Source: Methanolinea sp. UBA477 (GTDB lineage: Archaea; Halobacteriota; Methanomicrobia; Methanomicrobiales; Methanospirillaceae). From it: a DNA stretch of 11,499 bases. Below the pieces are notes generated by a model that worked only from the letters and a program-made list of their open reading frames with translations, ran no database searches and was not told where the DNA came from. This document shows positions 6,340-11,499 of the stretch, piece by piece. The position numbers were made by a program, and so were the translations under genes. The stretch lies in assembly GCA_002509485.1 (NCBI GenBank), contig DAWO01000015.1, positions 1 through 11,499 of the forward strand. Direction: 5' to 3'. Each line of letters begins with the position of its first letter. Positions within the stretch are counted from its first letter, which is position 1.

Positions 6340-7605
6340 ATGGGAGTCATGAAATCAATAAAGGATGTGCTTGCCGGGGAGAGAGGAGATAGCATAGACG
6401 GGACGACAGGGGACACACATGTATCGAATGCCTTGAAAGCCCTCTCGTACGGGGACGTCGAAGACCGGTGGAATGCGATCAGGGCGATCGGCGAACTCGG
6501 TGAACCATTCATCGAGCCGCTTGTCCGGGCTCTCTCCGACGAACACTGGATCGTCAGGAGAGGGGCAGCGGACGCACTTGCACGGATTGGATATCCCGCT
6601 GTTCCGTCGCTTCTAAGGATGCTCGAGAACGTCGAAGAGGATGTAAGGCGGGAGACTGAACGTGCCCTTGTGCTCATAGGTGAACCTGCCGTAAAGCCAC
6701 TGCTGGACGCACTCATACACGAGAACGTCCAGGTGAGACAGAGAGCTGTCCAGACGCTGGGGGTCATGCAGCCCCCCGAGGCACTTCCTGCCATGATCTC
6801 TGCGTTAAAGGACAGCGATCCGCTGGTCAGGCAGGAAGCCGCACTCTCCCTCTCCGGGTATGCTGATCCGGCATCGGTCGAACCGCTCATCGAACTGTTG
6901 AAAGACGAGCACGGGTACGTGCGGATGGCTGCCGTGGAGACACTCTGCACCATCGGCGAAGACTCGATAGATCCCCTGATCCATGCACTGGGGGATGGAG
7001 ACGAACAGTTGCGCCAGAGAGCCTCGTATGCACTCGTGGCAGTCGGACCGCCCGCCGTCGACCGCCTGATCGAATCGATGCAGAACGAAAACCCTGCGGT
7101 TGTCCGATCCTGTGCATGGATCCTCGGCCGGATCGGGGATACGAAGGCGATACCGCCCCTGGTTGGGTCAATGGGGCATCCTGAACGGAACGTGAGGAGA
7201 GAGGCCTGTGATTCACTTGCCGGAATGGGGGATGCCGCCGTTCCGCCGCTCGCCAGATCATTCCGTGACGGGGAGGTGCCCGTCAGGCACTGCGCCATGG
7301 AAGCCCTCTGGATGATCGGGGCTCCCGCAGTGGAACATGTCTCCGATCTCCTCACCGATCCCACACCCGATGTACGGAGGCGGGCCGCCCTGCTCCTGGG
7401 GGAGATCGGGGCCAGATCTGCTTTGGATCCGCTCTCACGGCTGCTTGGAGACGAGAATCCGTCTGTCCGGAGGATCGCTTTCGAAGCCATCGAGATGATC
7501 CGGACCAAGAATCGCGATGCGCACGCTCCGTTCATCGCCCCGACAGGAGAGGAGATATCCGATCGCGATGATCGTGAGCAGAGAAAGAGACCAAGCCCCT
7601 GGTGA
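6340..7605 (+). CDS. Soluble protein of twelve HEAT-like repeats
   Basis: The protein has 421 residues built almost wholly of PBS-lyase-type HEAT repeats of 30-31 residues. I count twelve between about residues 30 and 395. Most follow the pattern L..AL.D....VR..A..AL..IG.PAV.PL, for example repeats starting LVRALSDEH, LLDALIHEN, LIHALGDGD and LSRLLGDEN. A charged tail closes the protein. No catalytic motif, signal peptide or membrane helix is seen. Such solenoids are adaptors, and some act in tetrapyrrole-protein lyases; without bilin-binding context a scaffold role is the safe reading. The ATG at 6340 is preferred because AGGTG lies eight bases upstream; a GTG at 6331 and an ATG at 6349 are alternatives. 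Codon bias leaves a long open frame on the opposite strand that is not a gene. It is a likely paralogue of the membrane-anchored protein at the left edge. Confidence 0.9.
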   Translation: MGVMKSIKDVLAGERGDSIDGTTGDTHVSNALKALSYGDVEDRWNAIRAIGELGEPFIEPLVRALSDEHWIVRRGAADALARIGYPAVPSLLRMLENVEEDVRRETERALVLIGEPAVKPLLDALIHENVQVRQRAVQTLGVMQPPEALPAMISALKDSDPLVRQEAALSLSGYADPASVEPLIELLKDEHGYVRMAAVETLCTIGEDSIDPLIHALGDGDEQLRQRASYALVAVGPPAVDRLIESMQNENPAVVRSCAWILGRIGDTKAIPPLVGSMGHPERNVRREACDSLAGMGDAAVPPLARSFRDGEVPVRHCAMEALWMIGAPAVEHVSDLLTDPTPDVRRRAALLLGEIGARSALDPLSRLLGDENPSVRRIAFEAIEMIRTKNRDAHAPFIAPTGEEISDRDDREQRKRPSPW

Positions 7606-7622
7606 CTCTCCTCCCTGCACCC

Positions 7623-8117
7623 TCACGCAAGCAGTTCGAGCGACGTACTCTTCCTGAATGTCTTCGTCGTGATACCCGAGACGAGGACGCTGTACGTATC
7701 GGGCTTTAACTCCGATGTGTCGAGAGTGTAGGACCAGGTATTGTTCCGGTCATCGGGACCCGGCTCGACGGTAACCACGTCGGTGACGCCAGAGAACGCT
7801 GCACCTTCACTCTTGTTCGTTGGGGAGAACGAGACCGATCTTATCTCGACCAGGAGCCTGTTGCCCGGGTGAAGATTGGTCGTCCCTGATATCACGATCC
7901 TGTCACCGACGTGATACTGCCCCGCGGGGGAGAACCGGATGGGGCCCTCCTGTCTCCCGGCTGCCGTCGTGGTCTCTTCCGTATGCAAAGCCTTTGTTGT
8001 TTCAACCACCCCGGGAGTCGGGAGGGCTGTTGGTTCCCCCTGGTCGCCAGCGTACTCTGTGCAGCCGCACAAACAGAGGGATACGATGATCAGGATACCT
8101 GCCAGGACCGTCCTCAT
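7623..8117 (-). CDS. Predicted lipoprotein with one beta-sandwich-like domain
   Basis: The protein has 164 residues from ATG at 8117. A short basic start and hydrophobic core (residues 1-18) end in the lipobox LCGC, with Cys19 the predicted lipid-modified residue. A Thr/Pro/Glu-rich linker (20-56) follows, then a compact domain (58-164) with alternating hydrophobic strands (HVGDRIVISGTTNLHPGN, NNTWSYTLDTSELKPDTYSV). This domain style is common in surface proteins of Methanomicrobiales and Methanosarcinales; I recognise the style but not a named function. An in-frame ATG at 8141 would put eight residues before the signal peptide. It lies upstream of the transcription start predicted from the TATA-like box, so 8117 is preferred. 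The gene ends 17 nt from the end of the HEAT gene, tail to tail. Confidence 0.82.
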   Translation of the reverse strand: MRTVLAGILIIVSLCLCGCTEYAGDQGEPTALPTPGVVETTKALHTEETTTAAGRQEGPIRFSPAGQYHVGDRIVISGTTNLHPGNRLLVEIRSVSFSPTNKSEGAAFSGVTDVVTVEPGPDDRNNTWSYTLDTSELKPDTYSVLVSGITTKTFRKSTSLELLA

Positions 8118-8144
8118 ATGGTGATAGGATACGGCCACCATCCG

Positions 8145-8152
8145 AATTAAAG
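8145..8152 (-). promoter_or_regulatory. TATA-like box of the lipoprotein gene
   Basis: The minus strand reads CTTTAATT, centred 31 bp before the ATG at 8117. The predicted transcript start falls at about 8121, so the mRNA would be nearly leaderless and the upstream ATG at 8141 would not be transcribed. Confidence 0.5.
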
Positions 8153-8323
8153 GTTATGCCCGATCTCTTCCCGTCATGTATGCATCCGGATCGACAGAAG
8201 ATGCATGAACCGGGAGAACCCGGGATCCGCGTGCCGGCAACGGTGAAGGCGCAGCAATTTTCAACCGGAGAGCTCAATAGAAACAGATCAGGAGAGATCA
8301 TCTGGCCATTGCCACGTATCAAT

Positions 8324-8330
8324 GGGGTGA
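8324..8330 (+). promoter_or_regulatory. Ribosome binding site that fixes the MNT-HEPN start
   Basis: GGGGTGA lies five bases before the ATG at 8336 and matches the archaeal anti-Shine-Dalgarno partner GGTGA. It supports this start over in-frame ATGs at 8156 and further downstream. No convincing TATA box is seen directly upstream (8153-8323). Confidence 0.6.
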
Positions 8331-8335
8331 AGACG

Positions 8336-8980
8336 ATGGAAAGAACGAATCCGGTTCCAATCCGCGAAGAAGTGCTGCTTACGCTCAATACGAAGTTCCC
8401 GGCTATGAGACGTCTCTTTGGCATAAAAAAGATCGGCATATTCGGATCGGTCGCACGGGGGGACGAACGCGATGAGAGTGATATCGATATCGAGGTGGAG
8501 TTCGAGGAGGGATCGGACAATTACAGAAACTTCATCGGCCTCTCGTATTATCTCGATGATCTATTCAAGAGACGGGTGGACCTTGTCACAACGAGAGTCC
8601 TTTCCAATTACCTGAGAGCGGATGCAGGCGCGGCGGCCGCTACCGCGAACCGTGATTCGGTGCACCTTTCCATGATCCTGGACGAGATGGGATTCCTCCT
8701 TCAGAAGAGAAAGGCGGGCGGTTTTCGGGAGTTTTCGAGGGATGATACCGGGCGAAGGGCGGTCGCACGAAGCCTGGAGATCATCGGCGATGCGTCATCA
8801 CGATTGTCGGGGGAGTTCCGGGATCGCCACCCACAGATCCCGTGGAAAGAGCTCGAGGGTATGAAATCACGCCTGTTTCATTCCTATTTCGGACCTGACT
8901 GGACCCTCGTGTGGAGCATACTGGATTCAGATATACCCGGACTCGAACCGGTGATACGAAAGATCAGGGTGGGAAGGTGA
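8336..8980 (+). CDS. MNT nucleotidyltransferase-HEPN fusion (single-chain MntA/HepT-like)
   Basis: The protein has 214 residues. Residues 1-95 are a minimal nucleotidyltransferase: GSVARGDERDESDID (37-51) is the GSx10DxD motif, and Asp82 in RRVDLVT is the third acidic residue. Residues about 105-214 are a HEPN domain of the HepT type (SLEIIGDASSRLS, RHPQIPWKELEGM, HSYFGPDWTLVW). In type VII toxin-antitoxin systems these are two genes: HepT is an RNase, and MntA silences it by AMP transfer to the Tyr of its Rx4HxY motif. Here a short Ala-rich linker (97-104) joins them in one reading frame. The HEPN motif reads K177-S-R-L-F-H182-S-Y184: His and Tyr are kept, but the usual Arg-Asn is Lys-Ser, so RNase activity may be lost. 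The start ATG at 8336 has GGGGTGA five bases upstream; the frame stays open to an ATG at 8156, but that extension does not look coding. Confidence 0.85.
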   Translation: MERTNPVPIREEVLLTLNTKFPAMRRLFGIKKIGIFGSVARGDERDESDIDIEVEFEEGSDNYRNFIGLSYYLDDLFKRRVDLVTTRVLSNYLRADAGAAAATANRDSVHLSMILDEMGFLLQKRKAGGFREFSRDDTGRRAVARSLEIIGDASSRLSGEFRDRHPQIPWKELEGMKSRLFHSYFGPDWTLVWSILDSDIPGLEPVIRKIRVGR

Positions 8981-9002
8981 CACCCCGTCTGCGGAATGAC
9001 TC

Positions 9003-9014
9003 ATTTTTATAAGG
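9003..9014 (+). promoter_or_regulatory. TATA-like box upstream of the unrecognised gene
   Basis: ATTTTTATAAGG is a good archaeal TATA-like sequence 93-104 bp before the GTG at 9107. It implies a leader of about 70 nt, longer than the other genes here. A weaker alternative, ACATTAAG, lies near 9038-9045. Confidence 0.4.
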
Positions 9015-9106
9015 CATGAACGGTAAAATTCCATAAACACATTAAGTCTCAGGGAAGGTGGTCCGGATTTTCTCATGGCAGGACTCTTCCGAGCAGGACG
9101 ATTGGC

Positions 9107-10084
9107 GTGGCATCATACAATCTCTCACCGGAACTTCGCGATCTCCTCGATCTTGCCGGGGAGATGCTGGACACCGAGATTTTTCTCCACAGGCGGACAG
9201 ACGTCCCGACACAGGGGCTGCTTATCGACGATTACACCTTCAGGACCGGGAAGAATGTGATCGCGTTCTCCAGTTCCCAGCTCGGGACGCTCAAGGATTT
9301 CGTCATAGCAAAGCAATGTCTCATACTCCTTGCCCGGGGAATCGCAGCGAAAAATAACCGGTACAGGGTCCTTTCATTCGAGAATTCGACCGCTCTTGCC
9401 GGTGCACGCCAGATCTACCTTGATACCCTGAAAGATGAGAATACACGAAAAATGGAGATGTGGAGAAAGAAGCAACTTATTTTTGAGTTGTTCCTCCTCT
9501 TCCACGAGACACTTTCAGAACTACCCCTGACAATCCTTGCAAATGTTGTCATAGCAAAACAATATCCCGTGATGAGAAACGCACAGGTATATTCCCTTCT
9601 CAAGGGGAGCATGAGGGACATGCACGACCTGGTGCCCGTCAAGGATTTCATCCCCCAGCGCTATTTCGTCCTTCACAACGGGATGTTTTATGCCCGGGAC
9701 ATGCTCCTGGCGTACATCCTGTCAGAATACAAGTTAAACCCCGTCATCAATATCCCCGAACTGCAGAGGTTCCGGAACCTTGACGTAAAGGAGATGATGA
9801 CACACCGGTGGAGCCGGTCTATCTGGTACCACACGAAAGTGATCGGGGACGCCATGTCCAACATCCTCAGGTTAAGCATCAATTATGATTTCGAGAGAGA
9901 CATCGATCCCGATTACTTCCTCGCCGTGTACGAATGCGGTGCCGATATCGTGAACCGCTGGCTCGTGATGATGGCGATGCAGGACTGGTATACCTGGGAC
10001 AGCGCAGACAATCTCCTTGCCACGTTGAAGAACAGGAAGGATACCGAGAATTACGTCACAGATGATCTCTTCGGACGCGAATAA
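9107..10084 (+). CDS. Unrecognised, mostly helical 325-residue protein
   Basis: I do not recognise this family. The protein starts at GTG 9107, the first usable start in the open frame, with AGGAC about eight bases upstream. It is rich in helix-forming residues and has no signal peptide. Amphipathic or hydrophobic stretches occur near residues 125-160 (LIFELFLLFHETLSELPLTI) and 190-210 (FVLHNGMFYARDMLLAYIL), but none is a clear membrane helix. Possible functional residues are the HETL at about 133, HNGMFYARD at about 193, and Trp-rich segments (HRWSRSIWYH, QDWYTWDS). No HExxH, Walker, helix-turn-helix or nuclease motif is seen. It follows the MNT-HEPN fusion after 126 bp on the same strand, with an intervening TATA-like box, so a separate promoter is likely. 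Codon use looks native. Confidence 0.8.
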   Translation: MASYNLSPELRDLLDLAGEMLDTEIFLHRRTDVPTQGLLIDDYTFRTGKNVIAFSSSQLGTLKDFVIAKQCLILLARGIAAKNNRYRVLSFENSTALAGARQIYLDTLKDENTRKMEMWRKKQLIFELFLLFHETLSELPLTILANVVIAKQYPVMRNAQVYSLLKGSMRDMHDLVPVKDFIPQRYFVLHNGMFYARDMLLAYILSEYKLNPVINIPELQRFRNLDVKEMMTHRWSRSIWYHTKVIGDAMSNILRLSINYDFERDIDPDYFLAVYECGADIVNRWLVMMAMQDWYTWDSADNLLATLKNRKDTENYVTDDLFGRE

Positions 10085-10100
10085 CCCGTAAGAAGGCGCA

Positions 10101-10112
10101 TTCCTGCAGGAA
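10101..10112. repeat. 12-bp perfect palindrome
   Basis: TTCCTG/CAGGAA is a perfect palindrome without a spacer. It lies 17 bp after the stop of the unrecognised gene and about 56 bp before the TATA-like box of aspS. It may be a small hairpin or a binding site, but a palindrome this short can occur by chance. Confidence 0.25.
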
Positions 10113-10167
10113 CGGCCCGGCAGGGGAAGAGAGATCCTCAGCCATTGAGACGTGTGCCGCACAAGCC

Positions 10168-10175
10168 AATTTATC
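10168..10175 (+). promoter_or_regulatory. TATA-like box of aspS
   Basis: AATTTATC is centred about 33 bp before the ATG at 10205. The predicted transcript starts near 10198. That makes the frame extension to 10145 untranslated and leaves a leader of only a few bases, although AGGAT lies just upstream of the ATG. Confidence 0.5.
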
Positions 10176-10204
10176 TTTTCACATCACATACCTGTAGGAT
10201 CTGT

Positions 10205-11497
10205 ATGCGTATACCGGTAAGTGAGGTCACGCCTGAAACCGGGAGGGCCGAAATATGCGGATGGGTCCACGAGGTCCGGGACCTGGGAGGTCTTGTATTT
10301 TTCCTGGTCAGGGACCGCTCAGGGATCATCCAGGTCACCATCCCAAAAAAGAAAGTTCCACAATCAGTGCTCGAAAATATCAGGGATGTCTCCCGCGAGT
10401 CCGTTGTCCGGATATCCGGGCAGGTGAAGGCGATCGACAAGGCTCCTGGCGGGAGGGAGATGGTGCCCGAGACCTTTGAACTGATCAGCAGGAGCGCAAG
10501 CCCTCTCCCCCTGGACGTCGTGGAGAAGGTCCCTGCAGACCTGGATACGCGGCTTGATTCCCGTTTCCTGGATGCGAGGAGACCACGGGTCACGTCCGTA
10601 TTCTCGATACGAAGCACTGTGATGCGGACGGTTCATGAATTCCTCTTTCAGAGAGGGTTTATCAATATATCAACACCAAAAATTGTGGCTGCGGCCACTG
10701 AAGGAGGCACAGAACTCTTCCCCATCGCCTACTTCGAGAAAGAGGCCTTCTTGAACCAGAGTCCACAGCTGTACAAGCAGATGCTCATGGGGGCAGGATT
10801 CGAGAAGGTCTTCGAGATTGGACCTATCTTCCGGGCAGAGGAGCATAACACCACAAAACATCTGAATGAAGCCACTTCAATCGACGTTGAGGTGAGTTTT
10901 TCAGATCAGAACGATGTCATGGACCTGCTCGAGGAGTTGATCGTGAAGCTCTATGGAACAGTCGCCGGAGAATGCCAGGACGCACTCGGGAATCTCGAAA
11001 TAAAAGATTTTGAGGTGCCGAAAAGCCCGTTTCCACGACTCCCCTACCATGAGGCTATCGAGATCGCGTCTGCACACCTTGACGAGCCGATCCAGTATGG
11101 TGACGACATCGGAACCGCGGCCGAGAAGGCCATCGGCGAGGAGATGCACCAGCACTACTTCATCGTTGACTGGCCGACAGAGATCAAGCCGTATTATGCC
11201 ATGCCACATGATCATGATCCCACCATCTGCAAGGCTTTTGACCTGATGCACCCCAGGATGGAGCTCTCCTCCGGGGCGCAGAGGGTCCACCAGCACGATC
11301 TCCTCGTCCGGCAGATAGCATCGAAGGGATTGAATCCCGACAATTTCGAGTTCTATCTCACCCCCTTCAGGTACGGGATGCCCCCGCATGCAGGCTGGGG
11401 TCTCGGTGCCGAGCGCCTGGTCATGACGATGCTGGATCTCTCCAATATCCGCGAAGCAATTCTTTTCCCGCGTGACCGCCATAGACTGGTACCATGA
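10205..11497 (+). CDS. aspS: Aspartyl-tRNA synthetase, archaeal type, probably nondiscriminating
   Basis: The gene is complete, with 430 residues and TGA two bases before the window end. The enzyme charges tRNA-Asp with aspartate. An N-terminal OB-fold anticodon-binding domain (1-100; GWVHEVRDLGGLVFFLVRDRSG region) precedes a class II catalytic core: motif 1 region at about 150-172 (STPKIVAAATEGGTELF), motif 2 at 204-216 (EIGPIFRAEEHNT), and motif 3 at 398-420 (WGLGAERLVMTML, then REAIL). His22 and Pro81 occupy the positions that, by alignment from memory to Thermococcus AspRS Trp26 and Lys85, mark nondiscriminating enzymes. These also load Asp on tRNA-Asn for later amidation, as expected in methanogens without AsnRS. 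The ATG at 10205 is chosen because the TATA-like box lies in the 20-codon upstream extension and homologues start MRI(P/Y)-like before the OB fold. Confidence 0.96.
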   Translation: MRIPVSEVTPETGRAEICGWVHEVRDLGGLVFFLVRDRSGIIQVTIPKKKVPQSVLENIRDVSRESVVRISGQVKAIDKAPGGREMVPETFELISRSASPLPLDVVEKVPADLDTRLDSRFLDARRPRVTSVFSIRSTVMRTVHEFLFQRGFINISTPKIVAAATEGGTELFPIAYFEKEAFLNQSPQLYKQMLMGAGFEKVFEIGPIFRAEEHNTTKHLNEATSIDVEVSFSDQNDVMDLLEELIVKLYGTVAGECQDALGNLEIKDFEVPKSPFPRLPYHEAIEIASAHLDEPIQYGDDIGTAAEKAIGEEMHQHYFIVDWPTEIKPYYAMPHDHDPTICKAFDLMHPRMELSSGAQRVHQHDLLVRQIASKGLNPDNFEFYLTPFRYGMPPHAGWGLGAERLVMTMLDLSNIREAILFPRDRHRLVP

Positions 11498-11499
11498 CC

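Noticed and set aside
6146..6352. A 68-codon plus-strand frame with GGGGGGAG just before its ATG
   Set aside because: It runs through the inverted repeat, the TATA box and the start of the HEAT gene, and its composition (His/Arg/Trp-rich) is not protein-like. The purine run may be chance.
6300..7535. A 411-codon open frame on the minus strand opposite the HEAT gene
   Set aside because: It is Ser/Arg/Ala-rich, with no domain, and mirrors the repeat codons of the plus-strand HEAT gene. It is a product of codon bias.
8156..8335. 60-codon N-terminal extension of the MNT-HEPN protein
   Set aside because: It has no MNT-family similarity, and GGGGTGA precedes the ATG at 8336, where the usual domain begins.
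8620..8650. Frameshift or stop/start junction hidden between the MNT and HEPN domains
   Set aside because: The frame is continuous, and no alternative frame gives a better MntA end or HepT start, so fusion is the simpler reading.
9455..9540. Possible metalloprotease site (HET near residue 133) in the unrecognised protein
   Set aside because: There is no HExxH or other complete zinc-binding motif.
10145..10204. 20-codon N-terminal extension of AspRS
   Set aside because: It spans the TATA-like box, and homologues begin at the residues following the ATG at 10205.

Overview
The window comes from a methanogenic archaeon, most likely of the order Methanomicrobiales. Several things point there: a coenzyme F420 gene (cofD), an archaeal-type aspartyl-tRNA synthetase, two enzymes of the archaeal (modified) mevalonate pathway, AT-rich TATA-like boxes about 28-35 bp ahead of many start codons, and moderately GC-rich coding DNA. 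The order is an inference from gene content and protein style; no rRNA or marker search was possible.

Layout. Bases 1-752 (minus) hold the 5' part of a membrane-anchored HEAT-repeat gene that runs off the left edge. Bases 830-3268 (minus) are a tight two-gene operon: a UbiD-type decarboxylase followed directly by an aconitase-X-type dehydratase large subunit. Together these fit the consecutive steps that turn mevalonate 5-phosphate into isopentenyl phosphate. Next come a small one-helix membrane protein (3413-3856, minus) with a likely terminator after it, and an HD-domain phosphohydrolase (3961-5166, minus). The HD gene shares a 48 bp divergent promoter region with cofD (5215-6126, plus). 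A second, soluble 12-repeat HEAT protein follows (6340-7605, plus), converging on a small lipoprotein gene (7623-8117, minus). The right third is all on the plus strand: a single-ORF fusion of an MNT nucleotidyltransferase and a HEPN domain (8336-8980), an unrecognised 325-residue protein (9107-10084), and a complete aspS (10205-11497).

Working together. The clearest functional unit is the isoprenoid pair, although the small subunit the dehydratase should need is not in the window. CofD, AspRS and the isoprenoid enzymes are housekeeping genes. The least ordinary item is the MNT-HEPN fusion. These domains normally form a two-gene type VII toxin-antitoxin system (HepT/MntA). Here they are one polypeptide, the nucleotidyltransferase motif is intact, and the HEPN catalytic Arg is replaced by Lys. 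No tRNA, rRNA, CRISPR array, transposase or attachment site was recognised, and no gene-free stretch exceeds 300 bases.
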